DNA of 64,000 nucleotides from Pedobacter cryoconitis. GTDB lineage: Bacteria; Bacteroidota; Bacteroidia; Sphingobacteriales; Sphingobacteriaceae. Below are positions 57,429 through 64,000 of the stretch, piece by piece (position 1 is the first letter of the stretch; each line of letters starts with the position of its first letter). The notes beneath the pieces were generated by a model that saw only the letters and a program-made list of their open reading frames with translations, was not told where the DNA came from and did not search any database. The position numbers and the translations under genes were made by a program. Where the stretch lies: contig NZ_QLLR01000005.1 of NCBI RefSeq assembly GCF_003259615.1, positions 42,741-106,740 on the forward strand. Direction: 5' to 3'.

Positions 57429-58430
57429 TTAATTGTTCACCATTTTCATTGCCCCTTCATTATAGCGGTCACCACTCACCGGAAAACGTGTGATAAGCTC
57501 GTCGATAGTCTTTAAATCAGTTGCTGATAATTCAATATCAACGGAGCCTGCATTTTCCTCTAAATACTTTCTTTTTTTAGTGCCAGGAATAGGAATAATA
57601 TCTTCGCCCTGTGCCAGTACCCACGCAAGTGCAAGTTGTGCCGGAGTACAGTTTTTATCCTGTGCTATTGCAGCGAACCCGCTAATCAGTTTGGCATTGT
57701 TATCCAGGTTAGCTTGCTGATAACGTGGTAATGATTTCCTGAAGTCATTGTCTGATAGCGAATTTATATCTAATGTGTTAGTCACCAGGCCTCTCGCCAG
57801 TGGCGAATAAGGGATCAGCGAGATACCCAATTCTCTGACCGTACTTAGTATTTCACTTTCCACATCCCTGGTCAGTAAGGAATATTCACTTTGTAAAGCT
57901 GCTATAGGATGCACTGCATGTGCTTTACGGATAGAAGCCGGAGAAGCCTCACTCAGGCCCAGGTAACGTACCTTTCCTTCTTTTACGAGTTCGGCCATTG
58001 CGCCCACAGTTTCTTCAATCGGGATATTAGGATCAACACGGTGTACATAGTATAAATCTATAGTATCTATTTTTAATCTTTTCAGACTTTTTTCTACCGC
58101 AATTTTCATCCATGCTGGTGAACCATCAAAATAAGTTCCATTGGTATTGCTGGGACCAGCAATATCATCCTGAAAGCGAAATCCGAATTTGGTGGCAATA
58201 AATATCTTATCTCTGTTTGTGGTTAATACTTTGGAAATCAGTTCCTCATTTATTCCATTGCCATATACATCTGCAGTATCCCAGAAGTTTACCCCAAGAT
58301 CAAGGGCTTTATGTAAAGTAGCAATACTTTCAGTATCATCACCCGGACCGTATGCAAAACTCATTCCCATACAGCCAAGTCCTACGGCCGATAGCTTTTC
58401 TTTAGTTGTTCCTAAATTTCTATATTTCAT
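57429..58430 (-). CDS. Aldo/keto reductase
   Basis: A 333-residue NADPH-dependent aldo/keto reductase with the catalytic tetrad in place: Asp and Tyr in FWDTADVYGNG, Lys in FIATKFGFR, His in LYYVHRVDP. The NADPH site is in IPIPGTKKRKYLEENA. It resembles the AKR13/YajO type. The promoter contains a palindrome (58459-58473), and an AraC regulator lies immediately upstream on the same strand. Confidence 0.93.
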   Translation of the reverse strand: MKYRNLGTTKEKLSAVGLGCMGMSFAYGPGDDTESIATLHKALDLGVNFWDTADVYGNGINEELISKVLTTNRDKIFIATKFGFRFQDDIAGPSNTNGTYFDGSPAWMKIAVEKSLKRLKIDTIDLYYVHRVDPNIPIEETVGAMAELVKEGKVRYLGLSEASPASIRKAHAVHPIAALQSEYSLLTRDVESEILSTVRELGISLIPYSPLARGLVTNTLDINSLSDNDFRKSLPRYQQANLDNNAKLISGFAAIAQDKNCTPAQLALAWVLAQGEDIIPIPGTKKRKYLEENAGSVDIELSATDLKTIDELITRFPVSGDRYNEGAMKMVNN

Positions 58431-58450
58431 AATGATCAGATTTGATAGTA

Positions 58451-58473
58451 CAAAGTTAACCTGCAGCGCAGGT
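58451..58473 (-). promoter_or_regulatory. Promoter with palindromic operator for the aldo/keto reductase
   Basis: The minus strand carries TAACTTTG (58458-58451, TAnnTTTG). Directly upstream lies the perfect inverted repeat ACCTGC-agc-GCAGGT (58459-58473), placed between the -33 and -7 positions where a repressor or activator would act. Confidence 0.45.
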
Positions 58474-58522
58474 GCTGAGTTATAGTATTCAAACAGATGG
58501 TTATAATAATCAAACTATAAGC

Positions 58523-59440
58523 TTATGTCGGGGAGAATGTAGTTTGCCGGACCTCGATCGGAGAAATACCAGTATTCTTTTTAAAGAAATTAGTAAAGTA
58601 AGCTGGGTATTCAAATCCAAGACCATAGGCAATTTCTGAAATATTCCAGTCTGTATGCTGAAGCAAGGCCCTCGCTTCCCTGGTTATTCTTGCCGCAATA
58701 TGATCCGTTGTTGTTTTTCCTGTATGCTCTTTTACGGAACGGTTCAGGTGATTCACATGAATAGAAAGGCTCCTTGCATAATCATTTGCAGTTTTTAATT
58801 TCAGAGACAGATGGTGGGTGTCAATGGGGAATTGTCTTTCCAGAAGCTCCATAAACAGTGATGTAATCCTTGAAGATGCATTAATGTGTTTCTCGAAACT
58901 CTCTGTTGGATTCATTTTCATGGCCTCATGGATAATCAGATGCAGGTAATTTCGCAGTAAACCATATCTGTGTAAATAATCTGAGGTGATTTCTTTGGTC
59001 ATCTTGATAAACAGCTCTGATATTTCCTTTTGCTGGATTTCATCAATGAAAAATACAGGATTGCTGCCAATACTAAACAAAGGCGAATCTTGTAAAGACT
59101 CTTTATATTCTCCTGTTTGTATAAAAGCTTCCGTAAAAAGGCAGAACCAGCCTTCTTGTAAGGTTGATTCTGCTTCCCACGAATATGGAATGATCGGATT
59201 GGAAAAGAGCAGGGCTGGCCTGTCTATATAGATCCACTTATCAGCATAATGTATTTTACCTGTACCAATAATTAAAGATACTTTATAAAAATCCCTTCTG
59301 CTGTAGGGAGTTATTGGCGAACAATTTGCTCTGGAAAACACGTTAAAATGACCGGCTCCTGCATTATCCAGAGTTAAACCTAATGGATTTGCTGAAGGTA
59401 CACGGGTATAGAACTCCTGAACACTTTCAATTGACTTCAT
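58523..59440 (-). CDS. AraC-family transcriptional regulator
   Basis: A 305-residue AraC regulator. The C-terminal DNA-binding domain is clear: LKTANDYARSLSIHVNHLN and ISEIAYGLGFEYPAYFTNFF, ending SPIEVR. The N-terminal half is a cupin-like domain. I chose ATG 59440 because the earlier start adds only a short unrelated stretch. The aldo/keto reductase gene is 92 bp downstream and is the likely target. Confidence 0.9.
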   Translation of the reverse strand: MKSIESVQEFYTRVPSANPLGLTLDNAGAGHFNVFSRANCSPITPYSRRDFYKVSLIIGTGKIHYADKWIYIDRPALLFSNPIIPYSWEAESTLQEGWFCLFTEAFIQTGEYKESLQDSPLFSIGSNPVFFIDEIQQKEISELFIKMTKEITSDYLHRYGLLRNYLHLIIHEAMKMNPTESFEKHINASSRITSLFMELLERQFPIDTHHLSLKLKTANDYARSLSIHVNHLNRSVKEHTGKTTTDHIAARITREARALLQHTDWNISEIAYGLGFEYPAYFTNFFKKNTGISPIEVRQTTFSPT

Positions 59441-59490
59441 GATGTAATTTATAAAAATCAAACGGAAATATTCAAAATATCAAATAATAT

Positions 59491-59616
59491 TTATTCCTGA
59501 CTGGTCAGTAAGCTAAACTTATTGATCTTTTGTTTTTGCAGGATGTCTATAATTTTCTTAATGGCCGGGTATTCTTCTTCAGCGTCTCCTTTGATGCTAA
59601 TCCGGATTGTGATGCC
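59491..59616 (-). pseudogene. C-terminal remnant of an ExbD/TolR-like protein
   Basis: An open stretch of 41 codons bounded upstream by TAG and downstream by TAA, without a good start. It reads ITIRISIKGDAEEEYPAI and then KKIIDILQKQKINKFSLLT, the pattern of the ExbD/TolR periplasmic domain's end (ISIKGDxxxxYPxxKxxID-LQ). The membrane helix and the N-terminal two-thirds are absent. It is best read as a decayed gene fragment; no exbB or tonB is near. Confidence 0.6.
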
Positions 59617-59689
59617 CTATAATTCTGACTGCTTTTCTGGAATGAAGTGTCCAATTAAAATAACGTTTTAATAATTCAAAAAAAGGTGA

Positions 59690-60271
59690 TTATTTATGTT
59701 TTTCACCTAATTGATAGGCTTTAGCGATCCATTCTGCTCTTTGTTTTTCTGCTGCGGTTTTTACGATTCCAATATAAGTGACCTTCACTGGTTGGATCCC
59801 ACAAAATTCCAGCGTGCTTTTCTTTAATTGATTTACGCTTGAATTTCCATAAAACATCCGGTAATACCAGGCTGGCTGGTCTATGGTCGTAATAATCCGG
59901 GCAGTTTTTCCGATGAGTAATTTATCCCACCAAACGGAGTTTTCCCTATATTGATAAGCGATACCGGGCAAAAATAAACGGTCGATAAAGCCTTTCATTA
60001 TTGCAGGCAGACCTCCCCACCAAACCGGATGGACCCAGACCAGGTGATCTGCTTTTTTTATCTTTTCCAGGCTGTCCAGCAGGTCTGGTTCTAATTCCAT
60101 CCTTTTCATATAGCCATATTGCAGGTTAGGATTGAAATTCAATTCACCGATATGGATCACTTCTACCTGTGCACCAGATTTTACTGCCCCTTGTTGATAG
60201 GCATTTGATAAAGCGTAATTGAGACTTTTTTTATTGGGATGTCCGTTGATGATCAGAATGTTCTTCTTCAT
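59690..60271 (-). CDS. NAD(P)H-dependent flavin oxidoreductase (MdaB/KefF type)
   Basis: A 193-residue flavodoxin-fold quinone reductase. The FMN phosphate loop is NGHPNKKSLNYALSNAY, and the hallmark segment is HPVWWGGLPAIMKGFIDRLF followed by LPGIAYQY. It reduces quinones or drugs by two electrons. It has its own -7 box (60298-60305). A Crp/Fnr regulator lies just upstream on the same strand. Confidence 0.92.
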   Translation of the reverse strand: MKKNILIINGHPNKKSLNYALSNAYQQGAVKSGAQVEVIHIGELNFNPNLQYGYMKRMELEPDLLDSLEKIKKADHLVWVHPVWWGGLPAIMKGFIDRLFLPGIAYQYRENSVWWDKLLIGKTARIITTIDQPAWYYRMFYGNSSVNQLKKSTLEFCGIQPVKVTYIGIVKTAAEKQRAEWIAKAYQLGEKHK

Positions 60272-60297
60272 TTTGTCCTGTGTTTTTATAATCAGGG

Positions 60298-60305
60298 CAA
60301 AGGTA
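60298..60305 (-). promoter_or_regulatory. Candidate -7 box for the flavin oxidoreductase
   Basis: The minus strand reads TACCTTTG (TAnnTTTG), 26 bp before the start codon. No TTTG -33 element is present. Confidence 0.4.
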
Positions 60306-60338
60306 TCGGGCTGTTTATCCTAACTACCGGACATTTGT

Positions 60339-60905
60339 CTAAAAAACAATCTCTTTTCTTAAGCGGCTCAAATGTCTCGGTGTAATCCCAAGATAGGAGG
60401 CGAGGTATTGTAAGGGGATTTGCTGAATATAGGCTGGCTGATTTTCCAGCAGATCCATATACCTCTTTTTTGCTTTCTCTTTTTGGAAGAGGAATAAGCG
60501 TTTTTCCAACTCTATATATTGCTGTTCTGCAATTATTTTGAAGAATGTGACCCAGTTTAAACTGGAACCCGATAGTTGATCAATATCGGCCTTTTGTATA
60601 ATTAATAATTCACAGGGGGCTACAGCTTGTATGTTTTCCAGTGTAGGAAGTGCTGTGATAAATGACGAATAGGCGGTCATTAAGGTGTTGGGGAAAGTGA
60701 TGCAGTAAGTGATTTCTTCTCCCGATTCAGGGGTGAAAAAGGAGCGTAATATTCCGCTTTTAATAAAGGCGACTTCTTTGCATGACTTGCCTTCAGTAAT
60801 AAAGAAATCCCCTTTCTGGAGGTTCCTGATTGTACCGAGCTGTTGAAGATCATTGATCTCAGCAGTTGTCAATACTCCGAAATTCTTTAAAAAGTCATTA
60901 ATCAT
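60339..60905 (-). CDS. Crp/Fnr-family transcriptional regulator
   Basis: A 188-residue regulator with a cNMP-binding-like N-terminal domain (GDFFITEGKSCKEVAFIKSG) and a C-terminal helix-turn-helix (YLASYLGITPRHLSRLRKEI). It has the same plan as the protein at 53067. The downstream oxidoreductase gene, 67 bp away with its own promoter box, may be its target. The ligand is unknown. Confidence 0.9.
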   Translation of the reverse strand: MINDFLKNFGVLTTAEINDLQQLGTIRNLQKGDFFITEGKSCKEVAFIKSGILRSFFTPESGEEITYCITFPNTLMTAYSSFITALPTLENIQAVAPCELLIIQKADIDQLSGSSLNWVTFFKIIAEQQYIELEKRLFLFQKEKAKKRYMDLLENQPAYIQQIPLQYLASYLGITPRHLSRLRKEIVF

Positions 60906-61050
60906 ACGCTATGCGTCTGTTATCCCTGTTGATGAAGGCCGAAAGTAGTAATATTTTGTGTGTTAAGGATAGCGCTAAGATGAAAATCTGAATAATGATT
61001 TAAAAAAAATAAAATAGTGTTCGTGAAATAATTACATGATGTTCGTGAAA

Positions 61051-61629
61051 TTACAGGATAGACATCATGACCATTAACCTTTCTAAGAATTGTTTTAGGC
61101 TGGCATGACTTGTTAAAACCTGATTTTGTACAGTTTTCTGGCTGATGCCAAGCTTTTCACTGATTTCCCTTGTGGTCATTTCTTCCATGAATTTCATTCT
61201 GAATATTTCTCCGCGCTTTTCAGGCTGCATAGCTAACCAAACAGCTATATAGTTTCTGATTTCTTTTTCATTGAGTAAAGAGTCTGCTTCGGAGCCGGAG
61301 AGGGCCATATGCTCTAAGGGTTCTTCAAACTGTGGGAGCGTCTGACCTTTTTTATACAGCATATAAACCTGGTAGCGAACGGCCGTGATCAGGTAGGCAT
61401 AAATATTTATAATACTTTTCCTTTCTTTCTTCGACCATAGGTCTACGAAAACTGATTGAACGAGCTCTTCAACCTGTTCCATATTTCTTAATCTTTTGAA
61501 GCTCTCATTGTAGAGTTTCTTCCAATACCTCTCATAAATTTCATCGAAAGCAGCCTTATCGCCTGCAGTCATTGATGCGACTAATTGTGCATCATTCCAA
61601 GAGCTGTAAGTGACATGTTTTAGTAACAT
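61051..61629 (-). CDS. ECF RNA polymerase sigma factor, FecI-like
   Basis: A 192-residue ECF sigma-70 factor. Region 2 is FDEIYERYWKKLYNESF to VEELVQSVFVDLWSKK; region 4 is TTREISEKLGISQKTVQNQV. It belongs to the type that in Bacteroidetes controls SusC/SusD or TonB receptor genes through a FecR anti-sigma factor. No fecR or susC gene follows: the next minus-strand gene is a Crp regulator. The target is therefore unknown. Confidence 0.9.
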   Translation of the reverse strand: MLLKHVTYSSWNDAQLVASMTAGDKAAFDEIYERYWKKLYNESFKRLRNMEQVEELVQSVFVDLWSKKERKSIINIYAYLITAVRYQVYMLYKKGQTLPQFEEPLEHMALSGSEADSLLNEKEIRNYIAVWLAMQPEKRGEIFRMKFMEEMTTREISEKLGISQKTVQNQVLTSHASLKQFLERLMVMMSIL

Positions 61630-61800
61630 TAATTTAGCCTTTTTTAGTTGTAAGTGTATGAATCAAAGTTAAATACTTCACTTAATTATGTAAAATAATT
61701 TGGGTATTAATTGTGTTTCTTTTTTGCTAAAAGCATTTAAATTTTTCAGGTGGTAACTTGCAGGAGGCTATTTTTTTTATAAAAAATGGGGAGTACTCCT

Positions 61801-61875
61801 ATGGACTCTAAAGATATTCCTTATAGCTCTAAAAGTATTCCGGAGAGCTATAGTAAAGAGCAGTTCAGGGCGTGA
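61801..61875 (+). CDS. Tiny ORF with 7-residue repeats
   Basis: A 24-codon ORF (ATG to TGA) starting MDSKDIPYSSKSIPESY. It contains two 7-residue units, SKDIPYS and SKSIPES, encoded by tandem 21-bp repeats at 61807-61827 and 61828-61848, plus a partial third. A 10-bp palindrome, GGAGTACTCC (61790-61799), lies directly before the ATG. Between 61630 and 61789 I see no other feature. Coding status is uncertain. Confidence 0.35.
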   Translation: MDSKDIPYSSKSIPESYSKEQFRA

Positions 61876-61981
61876 TTTCGACAGGTAGGAGATAGGGATT
61901 TATGACCCTAAAAAAGAGGGGAATATCTTCGTAAATTAGTATATGATTTAAATGTGAAGGACAGTTAAGGGAAAACCGAAA

Positions 61982-62051
61982 ACCTTAAAGAGAGTAGGTG
62001 GGGGATTAAAGTTTTTTGATTTCTTTTTGATGGATAAAAGAATCGTTTGTT
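61982..62051 (+). promoter_or_regulatory. Conserved leader of the WYAY small-protein gene, copy B
   Basis: Homologous to 27578-27644, as described for copy A: the blocks CCTTAAA, GAGTAGGT, ATTAAAGTTTTTT, CTTTTTGATG and ATAAAAG are shared in the same order and nearly the same spacing, ending TTATGGC. Confidence 0.55.
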
Positions 62052-62303
62052 ATGGCAAGAGCATGGTATGCTTATAATGGTGTTGGTGATCCATTTTTAG
62101 TTTCCAGTTATAATTTAGCAATTGTTAAACCAGCTTGTATAAATGGTAGTAAAATATGTGCTATTTATGAATTCAATGGAGGGTCAAATCCACAATTACT
62201 TTCTACTAATATACGGAAGTATATTGCTAGTCTTCAATTGTCACCGGTAGCGCAACCAGAATCGCCTATAGGGGCTAAGAAATATGTTTATGGTAAAGAC
62301 TAA
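62052..62303 (+). CDS. Small WYAY-motif protein, copy B
   Basis: An 83-residue soluble protein, paralogue of copy A at 27645. It starts MARAWYAYNGVGDPF and shares SSY-x(5)-VKP-x(3)-NG-x(3)-CA-Y, then GG and YIA. It ends VGAKK-like (PIGAKKYVYGKD). No signal peptide, helix or known domain is seen. It is followed by a 16-bp stem terminator. The function is unknown; the shared leader suggests common control with copy A. Confidence 0.7.
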   Translation: MARAWYAYNGVGDPFLVSSYNLAIVKPACINGSKICAIYEFNGGSNPQLLSTNIRKYIASLQLSPVAQPESPIGAKKYVYGKD

Positions 62304-62306
62304 TTC

Positions 62307-62352
62307 ATAAATTTAACTTTATGAGGATAGATAATTATAAAGTTAAATTTAT
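62307..62352 (+). terminator. Terminator of WYAY copy B
   Basis: Arms 62307-62322 and 62337-62352 are perfect 16-bp AT-rich complements followed by TTTCTTTTG. Confidence 0.65.
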
Positions 62353-62910
62353 TTCTTTTGCTAAAAGCATTTAATAATATCAGAAGATTAACCTTTGAAA
62401 AATCAGTTATACTCTTTGTAATCAACTACACCTATCCTGGCATTAAAAGACACGTTCGTTCATAATTATTTTATGCCTGTAAGTTTTAAAATTAAAAATA
62501 GAACTGATTGAGTCTTCCCAATAAAAAATATAAAAATCACTCTTAATAAACTCTTAAAGCATAAATTTTGCTGTTCTACAAAAACAATGCTTTATCCTCC
62601 TGTATTACAATGCTAAAAAAGTGGTAACATGGCCGTAGCACCTTGCTAATCATTGCTTTCTGAATATTGCCTATAATGTCAAATCCAATCAGAAAATCAG
62701 CCATTCCTGCATTAAGAAAGAAATTTACCCTTCAAATTTTAAAAATGGCCATTTAATGTGTTTTTGAGCCTGTTAGCTACCTGCTAAAAATATATTTTAA
62801 ATTTAATTCTATTTTAAAGAGATAAATTTCTTTGATCCAAATAGTTTTTGCTTAAATTAGATTTATACAAGACAAAAGACAATTAGATTTTGAGTAAGTC
62901 ATAAGGACAA
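62353..62910. other. AT-rich intergenic region, nothing recognised
   Basis: About 560 bp before the sigma factor gene. I find no supportable ORF, RNA, repeat or consensus promoter in it. Confidence 0.6.
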
Positions 62911-63423
62911 ATGCCTTACATCAAAAATATAATCATGCAAGAAACTGAATCATTAATACGAGTAGCCAATAGACAAGCAAGTATACGCAGTCTCTATGAT
63001 AAGCACGCAAGTACGCTGCTAGGCTATATTTTTGAAATTGTAAAGAACCAAAAACTAGCGGAGGATTACCTGGTGAAAGTATTTTGTGACATTGCACAAC
63101 ATTTTAATGAGATAGACTGGGACGATACCAATAATTGGTGCCAGCTGAAAAGGCTTGCGCAAAATAAATTGAACCAGTTGACCGATTCCGGCAGGATAGC
63201 CAGCGATCTTAAAGATCTGGAGCTCCAGGGCCTGGTCAATCCTGAATCTCAGCATCAATATACTGATCACTTCACAGAAGAGCAGCACCATATATTCTAT
63301 AACGTTTATTATTACGGAAAATCGGTTGAAGCGATTTCAAAAGAGTTAAATAAAACAGAGGAATCAATCAGGAAGACTTTAAAAGAGGCTTTCGCTATAA
63401 TGAGGAAAAGTTGTGAAAATTAA
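62911..63423 (+). CDS. RNA polymerase sigma-70-like factor
   Basis: A 170-residue divergent sigma factor. Region 2 is recognisable as SIRSLYDKHASTLLGYIFEI followed by LAEDYLVKVFCDI; region 4 is VEAISKELNKTEESIRKTLKEA near the end. It is shorter and more divergent than the ECF factor at 61051. ATG 62935 (MQETESLIR) is an alternative start. Its last codons overlap the start of the anti-sigma-like gene by 11 bp, so the two are translationally coupled. Confidence 0.75.
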   Translation: MPYIKNIIMQETESLIRVANRQASIRSLYDKHASTLLGYIFEIVKNQKLAEDYLVKVFCDIAQHFNEIDWDDTNNWCQLKRLAQNKLNQLTDSGRIASDLKDLELQGLVNPESQHQYTDHFTEEQHHIFYNVYYYGKSVEAISKELNKTEESIRKTLKEAFAIMRKSCEN

Positions 63424-63925
63424 CGAATACATCGAGAGCGGAATACTTGAAGCTTATGTATTAGGTTCCACTTCAGAAGCGGAAACCCAGGAACTGCTAC
63501 TCCTGAAGGCAAAGCATCCGGAAGTTCAGGAAGCCTTACAATATCTGGAAATGGATATGGAACATATGGCTCAGCAAATGTCTATTCCTCCTCCTCCGGA
63601 TCTCTGGTTGAAAATTGAGAAGCACCTTGATGAACTGGCAGAATTGCCTGATTATGATGCAATACCAATAAAAAGACCGCCAAACCGTAAAGGAGGGGAA
63701 CATCGTAAAAGCGGTCAGTTTATTGAGGTAGACGCTTCATCAAGTCATATGCGTGTGCATAAGATATGGAGGTGGCTATTCGTTGGCGTTTTTATCCTTG
63801 GAAAAATATTCCTTGGCTTCGCAATTTATTTTTATCTGGAAAACCGTCAGCTAAAGCAAGAAGTCATCAAGTTGAAAAAACAATTGGAAAAGTATGAAAA
63901 TGCAAAATATAATCAACAGCCCTAA
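63413..63925 (+). CDS. Anti-sigma-factor-like membrane protein
   Basis: A 170-residue protein starting at GTG, overlapping the sigma gene. Residues about 1-75 match the N-terminal anti-sigma pattern (YIESGILEAYVLG, then a helical ELLLLKAKHPEVQEAL), as in RskA-type proteins of Bacteroidetes. A transmembrane helix lies at about 121-140 (WLFVGVFILGKIFLGFAIYF), followed by a short coiled coil. The C-terminal sensor domain is short or lost. It likely sequesters the sigma factor at the membrane. Confidence 0.7.
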   Translation: MKINEYIESGILEAYVLGSTSEAETQELLLLKAKHPEVQEALQYLEMDMEHMAQQMSIPPPPDLWLKIEKHLDELAELPDYDAIPIKRPPNRKGGEHRKSGQFIEVDASSSHMRVHKIWRWLFVGVFILGKIFLGFAIYFYLENRQLKQEVIKLKKQLEKYENAKYNQQP

Positions 63926-63947
63926 TTGTTTAGGCTAAACCCAAAAG

Positions 63948-63978
63948 ACGGCCTGCTAATTTAATATTAGCAGGCCGT
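63948..63978 (+). terminator. Intrinsic terminator after the anti-sigma gene
   Basis: The stem ACGGCCTGCTAAT (63948-63960)/ATTAGCAGGCCGT (63966-63978) with loop TTAAT is followed by TT and an AT-rich tail. Confidence 0.8.
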
Positions 63979-64000
63979 TTAATATTTTAACAGGCTGCTG

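Overview
The window looks like chromosomal DNA of a Bacteroidetes bacterium of the Sphingobacteriaceae, most like Pedobacter. The signs are low GC, exact Bacteroidetes-type promoters (TTTG-N19-TAnnTTTG), almost no Shine-Dalgarno sites, many TTG starts, the futalosine menaquinone route, a 7TMR-DISM histidine kinase, GLPGLI and GIN-domain proteins, and FecI-like sigma factors. The genus is an inference. I saw no rRNA, tRNA, CRISPR array, transposase or prophage gene.

Layout. 1-2.5 kb: a tandem repeat, a DUF4112 protein, an AraC regulator and an SDR oxidoreductase. 2.5-11.3 kb: cell-envelope and housekeeping genes (MCE/MlaD protein and amidase on the minus strand; LptD, CinA, a 2-oxoacid dehydrogenase E2, PpnP and a secreted barnase-type RNase on the plus strand). 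11.3-16.6 kb: sulfur amino acid block, metY-metX-hom behind one promoter, a SAM-I riboswitch and a Cys/Met-rich leader peptide, followed by metB. 17.3-19.9 kb: mqnE, a histidine phosphatase and mqnA (menaquinone). 20-27.4 kb: mutS, a C40 peptidase, an exonuclease, an M1 peptidase, queG. 27.6-36.1 kb: small proteins, a GNAT-nitrilase fusion, the pdxH-hbd-ruvB operon, yqgE, purKE and a flavoprotein. 36.1-39.5 kb: recQ, a GIN lipoprotein and a CCG-domain protein. 40.7-44.5 kb: a class Ib ribonucleotide reductase operon. 44.7-50.6 kb: a histidine kinase, msrC, a methyltransferase, nudK and a PhyH-family dioxygenase.

50.7-64 kb is more accessory in character: two AraC and two Crp/Fnr regulators, a Vat-like acetyltransferase, oxidoreductases, two gene remnants (a truncated outer-membrane protein and the tail of an ExbD/TolR protein), an ECF sigma factor without a FecR neighbour, a sigma/anti-sigma pair, and a tiny repeat-bearing ORF.

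The most unusual items are: (1) a Cys-Met-Cys-Cys-Cys leader peptide between a SAM-I riboswitch and metY; (2) two distant paralogous 78-83 aa proteins that share a conserved upstream leader; (3) a secreted barnase homologue with all catalytic residues and no barstar in view; (4) an E2 acyltransferase with Asn in place of the motif Asp.
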